This document shows, piece after piece, positions 1-8,854 of a stretch of DNA of 54,191 nt. The position numbers and the translations under genes are program-made. Position 1 is the first letter of the stretch. Each line of letters starts with the position of its first letter. The notes below the pieces were generated by a model. That model was given only the letters and a program-made list of their open reading frames with translations, was not told the DNA's origin and did not search any database. This DNA comes from Firmicutes bacterium UBA4881 (GTDB lineage Bacteria; Bacillota; DTU065), in NCBI GenBank assembly GCA_002399235.1, contig DHDH01000044.1, positions 1 through 54,191 on the forward strand. The letters are read 5' to 3'.

Positions 1-50
1 CTTGAATGGCATTCAAGAGGTCGTGGGTTCGATCCCCATCGGCTCCACCA
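1..50 (+). tRNA. tRNA-Ala(GGC), 3' part
   Basis: The window opens inside the anticodon arm. The anticodon stem-loop with GGC, the T-arm, the acceptor 3' strand and an encoded CCA are present. It is identical to the 3' half of the complete tRNA-Ala at 25361-25436 except for one base in the variable region (T here, C there), so the genome has at least two tRNA-Ala(GGC) copies. Confidence 0.93.
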
Positions 51-68
51 TATCGATTTAATAACTAA

Positions 69-143
69 TGGGGTGTCGCCAAGCGGTAAGGCACAGGACT
101 TTGACTCCTGTATGCCCTGGTTCGAATCCAGGCACCCCAGCCA
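69..143 (+). tRNA. tRNA-Gln(TTG)
   Basis: A full cloverleaf can be drawn. The acceptor TGGGGTG pairs with CACCCCA, the anticodon stem CAGGA/TCCTG encloses TTG, the T-loop is GGTTCGAATCC, and CCA is encoded. It is 18 nt after the Ala gene, in the same cluster. Confidence 0.96.
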
Positions 144-156
144 TTTAGTATAATAC

Positions 157-232
157 AGGGGAGTAGCTCAATTGGCAGAGCATCGGTCTCCAAAACCGAG
201 TGTTGCGGGTTCAATTCCTGTCTCCCCTGCCA
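157..232 (+). tRNA. tRNA-Trp(CCA)
   Basis: The acceptor AGGGGAG pairs with CTCCCCT, the anticodon stem TCGGT/ACCGA encloses CCA, the T-arm reads GGGTTCAATTCC, and CCA is encoded at the 3' end. Third member of the cluster. Confidence 0.96.
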
Positions 233-241
233 ACTTTACGT

Positions 242-319
242 GGTGGGCATAGCTCAGTTGGTTAGAGCGCCAGGTTGTGGCCCTGGAGGCCGTGGGTTCG
301 ACTCCCACTGTTCACCCCA
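242..319 (+). tRNA. tRNA-His(GTG)
   Basis: The anticodon stem CCAGG/CCTGG encloses GTG. The acceptor GTGGGCA pairs with TGTTCAC (two G-U pairs). The genome-encoded G-1 at 242, opposite C73, is the diagnostic His feature. CCA is encoded. Last tRNA of the cluster. Confidence 0.95.
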
Positions 320-367
320 TATTATAATAGATAGATGGCTTATAAAGCCAATACATATATGATATTT

Positions 368-405
368 GAGAGTTTTGAATGATAAGTTCAAGGCTCTCAT
401 TTTTT
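368..405 (+). terminator. Rho-independent terminator of the tRNA cluster
   Basis: GAGAGTTTTGAA and TTCAAGGCTCTC form a 12-bp stem with two wobble pairs and a 7-nt loop, followed by six T. It lies 49 nt after tRNA-His. Confidence 0.85.
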
Positions 406-695
406 ATAGATATTTACGCTTGCTTTTTGCTTTAAGGTATCCTTAAAGAGAATAAGAAAGCCCAGAGCCATAAACAGTTTAAACCCAGCTTAGGACACAC
501 TTTTAGAACCAGATGAAAACATGAAATTACCCATAAGCGCTTTGAAAATTAGTATCTTTTAACAATAAAACTGGTATAAAATGGAGAAAGGGAAACTGTC
601 AATTAAGAGTTATAGGGAATATTTAATAAGAATATAGCAGGGAAAGTGTTAAGTGTTCTGATTTATATATATTAAACAGGGAAAAACTGTAGGGT
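406..695. other. intergenic stretch, no gene seen
   Basis: AT-rich, with no ORF carrying a plausible start and ribosome site. A TATAAA at 575-580 could be a -10 element for the downstream glycosidase, but no good -35 lies at the right distance. Confidence 0.5.
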
Positions 696-708
696 TGGAG
701 GCGAAAGA

Positions 709-2187
709 ATGAAAAAGTTATTTGTAAATGGCAAAAAGTTTGTTGATGAAACTGGAGCTCACATTATACTAAGTGGTATAAATTTTGTTTGCAAAGAAAG
801 GTCACTGAACTATATTACTAAGTGCGATGATGCTGTGTTTGAATGGTTTAAGGATCTAGGTTTTAATGTTATTCGAATGGGACTTATCTGGGATGGTGTT
901 GAGCCGAGTCCTTTGCAATATGACGATGATTATCTAAGAAAAATAAAAAGGTTTGTAGGACTTGCTAGAGAGAATGATATCTATGTTTTTTTAGATATGC
1001 ACCAAGACTTATATAGCTACAAATATGGAGATGGCGCACCAGAATGGGCCACGATCACAGACGGAGAGCCACACATAGAAGGAAAAATGTGGAGTGATGC
1101 CTATCTTCAAAGTGGTGCGGTTATGAGGGCATTTGATAATTTTTGGACTAATACACCTGCCCATGATGGTATCGGGCTTCAAGACCATTATGCTAAAATG
1201 TGGGCACATGTGACAGCTTTCTTTAAAGACTGTGATAATATAATTGGTTATGACCTCATGAACGAGCCAGCTGTTGGAAGTTTATCTCAAGAAGTTCTTG
1301 CAGAATTGATTTTGGCTTATGCTAAAGAAGTGCTAAACACACCAGAGCCTAATTTGGCAGAACTAACTAAATTATGGATGGATCAAGAAAAGCGATTTAC
1401 TATATTAAAGAATCTATCTGAGTTAACAATTTATAAAAAAATAGTTGGAAGTTCAGGAATTGCTGCCAAAGCTTATGATAGAAACATCCTATCTCCATTT
1501 TTTGCTAAGGTTGCAGGAGAGATCCGAAAAGTCGATACAGAAGGTTTTATTTTTACTGAGACAAACTATTTTTCTAATGTTGCCATCCAGTCGGAAATAG
1601 GTAGGATTGATCAGGCTCAGGTATACTCTCCGCATGGATATGACCTGGTTGTTGATACCGATCGATACGATGCTTATAATCAACAAAGGGTTGATTATAT
1701 TTTTGATACACATAAACAAGTACAGGATAGATTGGATATGCCAGTTATGGTAGGCGAATGGGGAGCATTTACTGACTTTGATGTTACCTACGAACTAGCA
1801 ATAGCAATAATCAAAAAGTTTGAGAAATACCTATGGAGTAATACTTTTTGGTGTTATTATTCTGGTATGGAGAAATGTAAATATATCAAGGCACTTAAAA
1901 GAGCCTACCCAATGAGTACAAGTGGAGAATTATTAGAATACGGCTATGATTATCACAGTGGGAACTTTAATTTGGTATGTCAAAATATCAGCACTTCTGC
2001 AGTAACTGTTATTTATTATCCTGAAGTGAAATATATAACATTGAATGATATCGAGATAGAAGGTAGTGAATGCGATGTAGAAATAAAGAAATATAGTAGG
2101 GGAAGCAGCGGGACTGTTATCATTAAGCCAAAAAATAAGACGGAAAGATTAGCTATTTGTATTAAAGGTACAAAAAAACAACTCTAA
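709..2187 (+). CDS. Glycoside hydrolase family 5-like (endoglycosylceramidase/cellulase-type) protein
   Basis: A 492-aa protein with the GH5 TIM-barrel signature. The motif YDLMNEP places the acid/base Glu at residue 186, VMVGEWGAF places the nucleophile at Glu350, and the substrate-side residues His99 (LDMHQD) and His309 (SPHGYD) are in the expected places. The NVIRMGLIWDGVEP region near residue 60 resembles endoglycosylceramidase-like GH5 subfamilies more than classic cellulases. A small beta-rich domain from about residue 410 follows the barrel. No signal peptide is visible, so the enzyme is probably cytoplasmic and may act on imported glycosides or glycolipids. The start is supported by GGAGG 8 nt upstream. 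It appears monocistronic. The substrate is not determinable from sequence. Confidence 0.85.
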   Translation: MKKLFVNGKKFVDETGAHIILSGINFVCKERSLNYITKCDDAVFEWFKDLGFNVIRMGLIWDGVEPSPLQYDDDYLRKIKRFVGLARENDIYVFLDMHQDLYSYKYGDGAPEWATITDGEPHIEGKMWSDAYLQSGAVMRAFDNFWTNTPAHDGIGLQDHYAKMWAHVTAFFKDCDNIIGYDLMNEPAVGSLSQEVLAELILAYAKEVLNTPEPNLAELTKLWMDQEKRFTILKNLSELTIYKKIVGSSGIAAKAYDRNILSPFFAKVAGEIRKVDTEGFIFTETNYFSNVAIQSEIGRIDQAQVYSPHGYDLVVDTDRYDAYNQQRVDYIFDTHKQVQDRLDMPVMVGEWGAFTDFDVTYELAIAIIKKFEKYLWSNTFWCYYSGMEKCKYIKALKRAYPMSTSGELLEYGYDYHSGNFNLVCQNISTSAVTVIYYPEVKYITLNDIEIEGSECDVEIKKYSRGSSGTVIIKPKNKTERLAICIKGTKKQL

Positions 2188-2245
2188 CTTATTCTTGGGC
2201 TAAGATGGCTAAATTGTTTATCTGATAAATTGATAAGTAGATATT

Positions 2246-3060
2246 TTGAATGGTGTTGGAAGCAAACTTAAGCCTATCAAGGACTTTACTGGTTCGAGTC
2301 CTGTTAATTGGCTGGCGCGGGAGCGGGATGAACTTGAAAAATTAGCAGAACGATTTAACAGATACCATTGGTCTCCAAAAATATCTCGTAAAAAGCTCAA
2401 AGAGCTGTATGAAAGCAATGCGAAAGGGATCGGTTCTCATACGCTGGTACAATGTCAATACGGAAGCCAGTATTTATTTAGTGATTATATGTGATCTTTT
2501 CGTAAAGAAAATATACCATCTGGCACTGTAACCAGTATTTTTAATGCCTTCGTTGAGGATTGGCCTCAGGCGCTAGGATATGCTGTAAAAATGTGTTTAG
2601 TTGATAGACAGATTCACGAGTTTCATATCAATTGGAATAGCGGTGTCAAGGGGAGGTTCGTTGGTGCTAGTCTGATTGAGGGTTTTAAAAAAACAAATCA
2701 AGGATTTCATTATCGGGTTAGCGTATAGTGAGAACATCAGCACAAAGAAATTTATATCGTATTTACATAACGAATGAACGTTGGAGTTCAGGCTCTTTTA
2801 AGGATTATATCTTGCTGGTGTTGAGTGCTTAGACGATGCGGAAGTTCCAGATGGATTGACTAAATGGTTGGTTTTTGGTTATTTATATTGAGAACGGAAA
2901 TAGAGCTACTTTCCCTGGCGTTATTCAATATTTAAAAGAAAGCAACATTTCACTTGCAGGGGCAGTACATGATTTTATTTGTCCAAAGACAGGCAAAGCT
3001 TATATGTTTTTCCCGATTCGGAGATTATAGGAGGAATCGGTTTATCAGGTTTTAATTGGC
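2246..3060 (+). pseudogene. Unidentified gene remnants
   Basis: Three stretches read as protein-like fragments in different frames. They are 2246-2494 (82 codons, basic, rich in Lys/Glu), 2495-2728 (78 codons, open but with no start; contains FVEDWPQALGYAVKM and ends FHYRVSV) and about 2892-3030 (contains FPGVIQYLKESN and CPKTGKAYMFFP). None has a credible ribosome site at its beginning, and each is cut by stops or frame changes. I do not recognise the families. The stretch looks like one or more decayed genes in an accessory region that also contains the clearer pseudogenes at 8855 and 11624. The first fragment could still be a small real gene. Confidence 0.35.
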
Positions 3061-3207
3061 TATTTTGCATAAGGTTAAGAACTCAAGCTTAAAATGACCT
3101 TTATACCGTGTAAACTAAGCTCAACTGGAGTAATTCCTGATCAGGTTGAAAAAGGTGCAGAACTGTTTCTCTGTAACTTGAACTAAAGATTACTTATATT
3201 TAATGGG

Positions 3208-4269
3208 GTGAAAAAATTGTGGAATGCGGGAAAAATACTGATCCCTTTGATGATAGTTTTACTTCTTATTGCAGGTGGCACTGGTCTCTTGTTCTATGAC
3301 GAGCTTAGAATAATCAATTCCATTGAAAAAATAACAGATGAAAAACCTGTATACTACCTTGAAGTGGAAGGAGACTACCATTTTGAAGATTTTTTGAAAT
3401 CAGGAGGAGCATCTTCAGATAAAGCAGTGGCTGCATTTCTTACAAAACGCATCTCCAAAGGTTTTTATTCTGTAGATGTCAATGAAAGCGAGCTTGCGTG
3501 TAGTACTATTTCTGCTAACACTCCAGATGGTTCGCATGTTTGGGGACGAAATTTTGATTGGAAAGGTTCTGTTCCGATCATTGTAAAATGTGTCCCTAAA
3601 GCTGGTTATGCATCAATTTCGACTTGCGATTTTCAAAATATTACCTCTAGTTCAAAAACTGTGCCAGAGGGTATTACTAATAAAATGTTGGCCATTGCTG
3701 CTTTATATGTCCCCATGGATGGAATAAATGAAGCTGGACTCTGTGTTGCCGATCTCGAAGTCAATGAGGGCGGTATGATAACCATTGATACATACAGGCC
3801 TGATCTGACAATTACAACAGCGATTCGTCTCTTGTTGAATAAAGCAGCAAGCGTTGCTGAAGCTATAGAAATATTAAAACAATATGATATCTATGCTTCA
3901 GGTGGTATAAGCCATCATTTGGCCATTTCTGATGCTGCTGGTACGTCAGTTGTTATTGAGTTTGTGGATGGGGAATTAGTTGTTTTGAACACAAGCACTG
4001 TGACAAACTTTAATCTTATCCATGGAAATACAGCTGCCGGTGGGGAAAGCGCAAAACAAAGATTTGAATATCTTAGTTCGCTCTATGAAGAGAATGGAGG
4101 TTCACTTACTGTTCAACAGGTGAAAGAGGCCCTTGCACAGGTTTCTCAAAGGGATGGAAAATGGATAACGCAGTGGTCAATTGTATATGAAGAGCATTCT
4201 CTGACTGCTAGTTATTACTTTGATTGTGATTTTAATAAGGCTTATAATTTTGTAGTATGCAATAAATAA
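3208..4269 (+). CDS. Choloylglycine hydrolase-like (Ntn-type linear amide C-N hydrolase), membrane-anchored
   Basis: 353 aa. One N-terminal transmembrane helix (about residues 9-29) is followed by an extracytoplasmic hydrolase. The motif ELACSTISANTPDG...WGRNFDW carries the presumed catalytic Cys98 with Arg114 and Asp117, the core of the choloylglycine hydrolase/penicillin V acylase family. In classic bile-salt hydrolases this Cys becomes N-terminal after processing; here it is about 97 residues in, as in membrane-linked relatives that are presumably cleaved. The start is GTG, with only a weak ribosome site. No partner gene is nearby. The substrate is unknown: an amide such as a bile salt, penicillin V or an N-acyl amino acid. 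Confidence 0.8.
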   Translation: MKKLWNAGKILIPLMIVLLLIAGGTGLLFYDELRIINSIEKITDEKPVYYLEVEGDYHFEDFLKSGGASSDKAVAAFLTKRISKGFYSVDVNESELACSTISANTPDGSHVWGRNFDWKGSVPIIVKCVPKAGYASISTCDFQNITSSSKTVPEGITNKMLAIAALYVPMDGINEAGLCVADLEVNEGGMITIDTYRPDLTITTAIRLLLNKAASVAEAIEILKQYDIYASGGISHHLAISDAAGTSVVIEFVDGELVVLNTSTVTNFNLIHGNTAAGGESAKQRFEYLSSLYEENGGSLTVQQVKEALAQVSQRDGKWITQWSIVYEEHSLTASYYFDCDFNKAYNFVVCNK

Positions 4270-4504
4270 TTAAACTGATGTTCTGTATGTTAGTATTTAG
4301 CCAGAAATAGTGTCTGATTAAAATAGGTCTGCAACAGGTAGGTAGTTTAACGAGATAACAAATTAGAACCTTAGGTATATTGGAGGCAAAGCCTCATGGA
4401 AAAAACGTAGAAAAACGAATTGAGTGCTGGTTATGTATTTAATAGGGCGCTTTCCTAATTGCATTTATTTTGATCTAATCATAATAAACAATAGAGATTA
4501 ATAG

Positions 4505-4544
4505 AATTAAGGCCAACCTTGTCAGGCTGACCTTAATTTTTTTT
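4505..4544. terminator. Bidirectional terminator between convergent genes
   Basis: AATTAAGGCCAACCT pairs with AGGCTGACCTTAATT (two wobbles, short loop) and is followed by eight T on the + strand. The 4270-4676 gap between the hydrolase and the leftward LysM gene holds nothing else I can support. Confidence 0.8.
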
Positions 4545-4676
4545 ATGAAAAATAGCATTCGAATTATATATATCCTCAGAGGTTACGTACCTGACTCTGG
4601 GTTAGTAAACTATATTCGGTGAATAATGTGGTTGTCTTTAACTTTATTTTCGATGCCAAGCAAGAAATCCAATTAT

Positions 4677-5237
4677 TTATCTTACAGGTATCAGGATCTC
4701 CTGACCGGCATAAACCAAGTTAGGATTTGTGATTTGCGGATTGGCTTGCAGGATTTCTTGAACGGTTATATTAAAGCGGGTTGCGACGATATATAGCGAT
4801 TCTCCTGGCCGTATGATATAGCGCACAGCGCCAGGTGGGATGATGGGCCCAGGATTACACTCAGCACCTAGCATAATCCACGTTCCGATATCGGTCTCGC
4901 CAGTTACTGGCAATCCCTCCTTTACACTACGCTGGAAGGCCATCAATGCATTACGAGTTTGGATTCCAAAAATTCCATCTATCGGGCCTGGATTGAAGCC
5001 CACAATCTGAAGCAGTGTTTGAAGCCGAACTACATCATTACCTCTGGATCCTTGGGACAGTAATGGGCATATACGTGTTGGAGGTTCAGGCGGTCCAGAT
5101 ATTACTATGACCTGCCCAGGAAATATTAGACTCGGATTGGTGATCTGTGGATTAAGAGATAGTAAGTATGGCAAAGTAAGGCCAAATCTTTGGGCGTTCA
5201 ACCAGAGGGTATCACCTGGTTGAACGGTGTAGGTCAA
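4677..5237 (-). CDS. LysM - peptidoglycan-binding - LysM protein
   Basis: 186 aa from a TTG start at 5237, chosen because GGAGGG lies 7 nt upstream and because the protein then begins MTYTVQPGDT, the usual beginning of such LysM proteins. An upstream in-frame GTG (5267) has no ribosome site. Domain order: LysM (about 2-47, YTVQPGDTLW), a proline-rich linker, a PG_binding_1 domain (about 62-120, VVRLQTLLQ...GIFGIQTRNALMAFQ), and a second LysM (about 139-184, IRPGESLYIVATRFN). No signal peptide or catalytic domain is present. Proteins of this build bind peptidoglycan and in spore-formers are often spore- or wall-associated; that role here is inference. Confidence 0.88.
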   Translation of the reverse strand: MTYTVQPGDTLWLNAQRFGLTLPYLLSLNPQITNPSLIFPGQVIVISGPPEPPTRICPLLSQGSRGNDVVRLQTLLQIVGFNPGPIDGIFGIQTRNALMAFQRSVKEGLPVTGETDIGTWIMLGAECNPGPIIPPGAVRYIIRPGESLYIVATRFNITVQEILQANPQITNPNLVYAGQEILIPVR

Positions 5238-5607
5238 GACTATTCCCTCCATAAAGTACAGTCTCACCTATGTATATGCTTGTATTTAATCTTTTGCTCT
5301 ATGTTATGTAAATACAAACTAGTGACTTATGAGATAAAAAAGTGCTAAGTTAAGAATTCGCTTAGCGGTGTTGCATGTTTGATTGAGATAATAAAATTAT
5401 CGAAAAATAGACTGTGGGGTTAGTTTTAACAGTAAGTGTATCATATCTATATTGATCTTATAGCACTTACCATTGTAATCCGTTCCAATTGTTTTTGGGC
5501 TTTTCATTAAGCAGATTATTTCAAATCTATTTTGCTCTTACAAAAACAATGTAATCTATGATGGTTTCAATCTTATACTGCGGAATATTGGTGTAGTTTC
5601 TTGCCAT

Positions 5608-5646
5608 AAGTGCAAAGCAAACTTGACAAAAAGTGCAAAGCAAACT
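5608..5646 (+). repeat. Direct repeats over the XRE promoter (putative operator)
   Basis: AAGTGCAAAGCAAACT occurs exactly twice, at 5608-5623 and 5631-5646, offset 23 bp (about two helical turns). The first copy abuts the -35 box and the second fills the spacer. The next gene encodes a small XRE repressor, so autoregulation is the simple reading. Confidence 0.7.
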
Positions 5647-5651
5647 ATACT
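5623..5651 (+). promoter_or_regulatory. Sigma-A promoter for the XRE/membrane-protein pair
   Basis: TTGACA (5623-5628), a 17-bp spacer and TATACT (5646-5651). The start codon of the regulator is 40 bp downstream. From 5238 to here the gap holds no other feature I can support. Confidence 0.85.
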
Positions 5652-5653
5652 TA

Positions 5654-5677
5654 ACTTGCAAAGCTAGCATTGCAAGT
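5654..5677 (+). repeat. Inverted repeat in the XRE 5' UTR
   Basis: ACTTGCAA (5654-5661) and TTGCAAGT (5670-5677) are perfect inverted copies separated by 8 bp, just before the Shine-Dalgarno sequence. It could be a second operator or an RNA hairpin. Confidence 0.55.
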
Positions 5678-5690
5678 CGGAGGTGCTATT

Positions 5691-5894
5691 TTGAAAACAA
5701 AGATTGCAAAATTGCGAAAAGCAAAAAAGCTGTCTCAGGAAGAACTGGCCCTTGCTGTTGGTGTGACAAGACAGACTATTTCATCTATTGAGGTCGGAAA
5801 GTATACAGCTTCTTTACCACTGGCATTTAAAATTGCCCATTACTTTGGGCTCTCAATAGAAGAGGTATTCGACTTTTCTGAATATGTAAATTGA
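5691..5894 (+). CDS. Small XRE-family transcriptional regulator
   Basis: 67 aa from TTG at 5691, with GGAGGT 7 nt upstream; a TTG at 5670 in the same frame lies inside the inverted repeat and lacks a ribosome site. The whole protein is one Cro/C1-type helix-turn-helix (LRKAKKLSQEELALAVGVTRQTISSIEVGKYTASLPLAFKIAHYF), ending in the IEEVFDF tail typical of short YozG-like regulators. It is followed after 13 nt by a membrane protein, a pairing common in Firmicutes in which the regulator represses both genes. The promoter repeats at 5608-5646 are the likely binding sites. Confidence 0.9.
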   Translation: MKTKIAKLRKAKKLSQEELALAVGVTRQTISSIEVGKYTASLPLAFKIAHYFGLSIEEVFDFSEYVN

Positions 5895-5907
5895 AAGGGG
5901 TAATAAA

Positions 5908-6345
5908 ATGGATAGGTATAAAAAGGTAATCAAACTGAGGATATTATTACTCAGCATTCTTGTAATATTTTCGGTGATTTTAGGAATATATGATGTGTTT
6001 TTAACAAGTCCGGAAGTCAAAGAAAGCGATCTTTTCAGCTTTCAATGTGGCTCAACTTCAGCTTTAGGTCTACTGGGAGCAATTATTATCATTCGTTACA
6101 GAGGGATGTTACGAGACGAAAAGAAATTGAAGCTTCAGTTCAACAAGGAAAAAGATGAAAGACTAAAAGCGATCAGAGCAAAAGCCGGTATGCCAATACT
6201 TTTGGTCACCTCTGTTTTAATGATAATCGCTGGTGTCATTGCTGGATATTTTAATGCAACAATATTTGTCACGCTTATCATTGCAGCTGTTGGTCAGATG
6301 ATAATTAGTGGATTTGTTAAAATGATATATATGAGAAAAATGTAA
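5908..6345 (+). CDS. Membrane protein co-transcribed with the XRE regulator
   Basis: 145 aa with a ribosome site (AAAGGGG) 9 nt before ATG. Four predicted membrane segments lie near residues 10-27, 45-62, 95-112 and 117-138, with a charged cytoplasmic stretch (about 63-90, many Lys/Glu/Arg) between helices 2 and 3. It resembles the DUF2178-type small membrane proteins found next to YozG-like regulators, a guess from topology and context. It shares the promoter at 5623. Function unknown. Confidence 0.7.
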   Translation: MDRYKKVIKLRILLLSILVIFSVILGIYDVFLTSPEVKESDLFSFQCGSTSALGLLGAIIIIRYRGMLRDEKKLKLQFNKEKDERLKAIRAKAGMPILLVTSVLMIIAGVIAGYFNATIFVTLIIAAVGQMIISGFVKMIYMRKM

Positions 6346-6454
6346 AACGATAACTATTTATAAAGAATTTAAAAAGGATAAAATCTCTAAAAAGGAATTG
6401 GTTAAAGAGCGATGGTTTGAGGAATTTATCTACTAGTAATGGAGGGAAAGAATC

Positions 6455-7255
6455 ATGGAAAGTATTTCTACGAAAAACGCGGAAAGATTTAAAGGATTCG
6501 CTGATATATATGACTGTGCTCGTCCTACGATGCCTGATTATCCTGTGCGTATAATCAAGGGATATTTAAATAAAAAACCTGAAACGGTTATCGATTTGGG
6601 CTGTGGCACTGGCTTATCCACAACTATTTGGCAAAATAATTGTGTAAAGGTTATAGGAGTGGAGCCAAGTGAAGATATGCTGAAGATAGCCAAAACAAAA
6701 GAGAAAGGAAATATGTCCTTCATAAAAGGTTATTCACATGAAATTGGCGTCAAAGAAAATTCTGTGGATGTGGTTGTTTGCAGTCAATCTTTCCATTGGA
6801 TGGAACCTGTTTCAACACTTAAAGAGATTAATCGAATATTAAAAAACAATGGGGTTTTCGCTACGATTGACTGTGACTGGCCACCTGTTTTTAACTGGCA
6901 AGTTGAAAAGGTATATATGGAAATGTTTAATAAAGTACATGAGATTGAGTACACGCACAGAAATCTAAAAGACAGCTTTAGTTGTTATGATAAAAATCAA
7001 CATCTTGCAAACATCAAAAATAGCGGGTATTTCAGATTCTCTCGAGAAATTGTTTTTTCTAATTCTGAACCTTGTACTGCAAAACGGTTGGTTGACTTAA
7101 CCTTAAGTCAAGGTAGCTTACAAAGTATTTTGAAAAATGAGCCTTCATTGATTGAATGTGATGTGAAAAATTTCCAAGTTCTTGTCGATGAAACTTATGG
7201 TCAAAATAAGTTTGAAATTGAATTCTCTTATAGGCTGAGGTTAGGGGTAAAATAA
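6455..7255 (+). CDS. Class I SAM-dependent methyltransferase (Methyltransf_11 type)
   Basis: 266 aa. Motif I VIDLGCGTGLS (about residues 45-55), the acidic ribose-binding residue in VEPSEDM (about 71) and motif IV/post-IV DVVVCSQSFHWM (about 108-119) define a Rossmann-fold methyltransferase of the UbiE/Methyltransf_11 group. GGAGGG precedes ATG by 8 nt. The N-terminal RFKGFADIYDCARPTMPDYP is typical of small-molecule methyltransferases of unknown substrate. No neighbour gives a pathway. The 90 bp upstream carry a short open fragment that I could not assign. Confidence 0.88.
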   Translation: MESISTKNAERFKGFADIYDCARPTMPDYPVRIIKGYLNKKPETVIDLGCGTGLSTTIWQNNCVKVIGVEPSEDMLKIAKTKEKGNMSFIKGYSHEIGVKENSVDVVVCSQSFHWMEPVSTLKEINRILKNNGVFATIDCDWPPVFNWQVEKVYMEMFNKVHEIEYTHRNLKDSFSCYDKNQHLANIKNSGYFRFSREIVFSNSEPCTAKRLVDLTLSQGSLQSILKNEPSLIECDVKNFQVLVDETYGQNKFEIEFSYRLRLGVK

Positions 7256-7466
7256 ATAAGAGGGATTTCAAACTATAACAAGTTTTATATAGGCAAGATA
7301 CTCTAGGGACAACCTACCAGGGGAAGGCTTGGAAAAATTAATAAGCAATTTGGCGATGGACTGGTTTGGGCCACCTCTAACAATGGGTAAGGTATTCTAT
7401 TAGATTTATTACTGTTTGTATTGGTCAGTCTAACTTCTTATTAAAACTTGAATGTGAGATGGAAAC

Positions 7467-8231
7467 ATGACAGAATGGTTTACTGTTGATAAAATAGATA
7501 GTGATACCTTTGCTATCAGTGAATATAAACATTGGGAAGAAACGCATTGTTATTTACTGTGTGGAAATAAAGGTGCTGTTTTAATTGATACAGGATTAGG
7601 TATTGGGAACATTCAAAATGTAGTTGGTAATTTGACAACATTGTCGATCTTGGTTGTCACAACTCATACCCATTGGGATCATATCGGTGGACATGAGTAT
7701 TTTGATAACTTTGCGGTTTTTGAAGATGAAAAGGAATGGCTAGCTGGCCAATTCCCTATCCCGTTAGAAATGGTAAAAAAGAATCTCCTGAGTAGACCTT
7801 GTGCTTTTCCTGAAGATTTTGATATTAACCAGTATCGTGTTTTTCAAGGCTTACCAGCAATGATCTTACATGATGGTGATTTAATCAATTTAGGAAATAG
7901 ACAACTGAAGGTTATTCATACCCCTGGACATTCACCTGGTCATTGTTGTTTCTATGAACCAGACAAAGGTTATCTTTACTCTGGCGATTTAATATACAAG
8001 GGTTGCTTGGATGCTTTTTACCCCACAACAAACCCACAGTCATTTTTGAGTTCTTTAGAAAAAGTTAAGTTATTAGCAATCAATAAAGTTTTACCAGGAC
8101 ATCATCAATTAAATATTTCGGTAGATATAGTAAGTGAAATTGCAACTGGATTTAGGAAATTAGCCAATGAAGGTAAGTTAAAACAAGGAAATGGTATTTA
8201 TGATTTTGGCGATTTTCAAATACATATCTAG
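7467..8231 (+). CDS. MBL-fold metallo-hydrolase
   Basis: 254 aa. The metallo-beta-lactamase motif THTHWDH supplies His67, His69, Asp71 and His72. Further ligands are His155 in HTPGHSPGH, Asp174 in YSGD and His212 in LPGHH, so a full dinuclear zinc or iron site is present. The fold is that of glyoxalase II/Class B-like hydrolases rather than true beta-lactamases. The ribosome site is weak (GAGATGG). It lies 48 nt upstream of a small Cys-rich protein on the same strand. Substrate unknown. Confidence 0.87.
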   Translation: MTEWFTVDKIDSDTFAISEYKHWEETHCYLLCGNKGAVLIDTGLGIGNIQNVVGNLTTLSILVVTTHTHWDHIGGHEYFDNFAVFEDEKEWLAGQFPIPLEMVKKNLLSRPCAFPEDFDINQYRVFQGLPAMILHDGDLINLGNRQLKVIHTPGHSPGHCCFYEPDKGYLYSGDLIYKGCLDAFYPTTNPQSFLSSLEKVKLLAINKVLPGHHQLNISVDIVSEIATGFRKLANEGKLKQGNGIYDFGDFQIHI

Positions 8232-8289
8232 TTGAATCTCAGTTTTAAACAGATTGTTTTTAAAATGATAAATTGAGGTGTTAAAAGTA

Positions 8290-8727
8290 ATGTGCCCAGA
8301 ATGTTATGTTGATACAAGTAGAATAACCCCATTACTTAATCCTCTAGATTGTTTGGAAAATCATGCTCAGTATATTTGCGGAACTTGCGGACGTTGTATC
8401 TGTATAGAACATGATGCACAGAGAGGTCTACAAAGGTGGAATTTTCCATTTAAGTCATTAGATATTGCAAAACTCTATCTAAGAACTGCTGATTATACCA
8501 TGAAAAAATCATGTGGTATTTATGAGATAAAGAATAGTAAGGGTAGAGTTTCTTATAAAATTTTTGCGGAAATTGAGGACTTACATTCTTTTTTGCAAAA
8601 GAATAAGGATAAATATTGCGATAAAATGGCTTCTGTTTTTTCTATTGAGAAATATCAAGAATACCCCGACACAGAAGTACGGAAATTAACTTCTGATGAA
8701 ATAAAAAAATATATGTCTGAGCGTTAA
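8290..8727 (+). CDS. Small cysteine-rich (putative zinc-binding) protein
   Basis: 145 aa from ATG 8290, with GAGGTG 9 nt upstream; a GTG at 8278 overlaps that ribosome site. The N-terminal third carries CPEC near the start and CGTCGRCICIEHD about 30 residues later, a pattern that could bind zinc. The rest is mixed alpha/beta with many Lys and Tyr. I do not recognise the family. It probably follows the MBL hydrolase in one transcript. Confidence 0.7.
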   Translation: MCPECYVDTSRITPLLNPLDCLENHAQYICGTCGRCICIEHDAQRGLQRWNFPFKSLDIAKLYLRTADYTMKKSCGIYEIKNSKGRVSYKIFAEIEDLHSFLQKNKDKYCDKMASVFSIEKYQEYPDTEVRKLTSDEIKKYMSER

Positions 8728-8854
8728 ATGTCTGACTATCTGCTAGTTATATAAATATTCGCATTGATAAATTGATGCTTATATTTATGACACAGTCATT
8801 CTAAGAGCTATCTAAGCAGATAACCGAAAATTTGAAGGTGAATCGATTAACCAC

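Noticed and set aside
2291..2307. GGTTCGAGTCC, resembling a tRNA T-loop.
   Set aside because: The flanking bases do not form a full T-stem and no anticodon or acceptor arm can be built around it.
6346..6442. Short open stretch rich in Lys and Glu before the methyltransferase gene.
   Set aside because: No start codon with ribosome site and too short to assign. It could be a remnant but there is nothing to identify.
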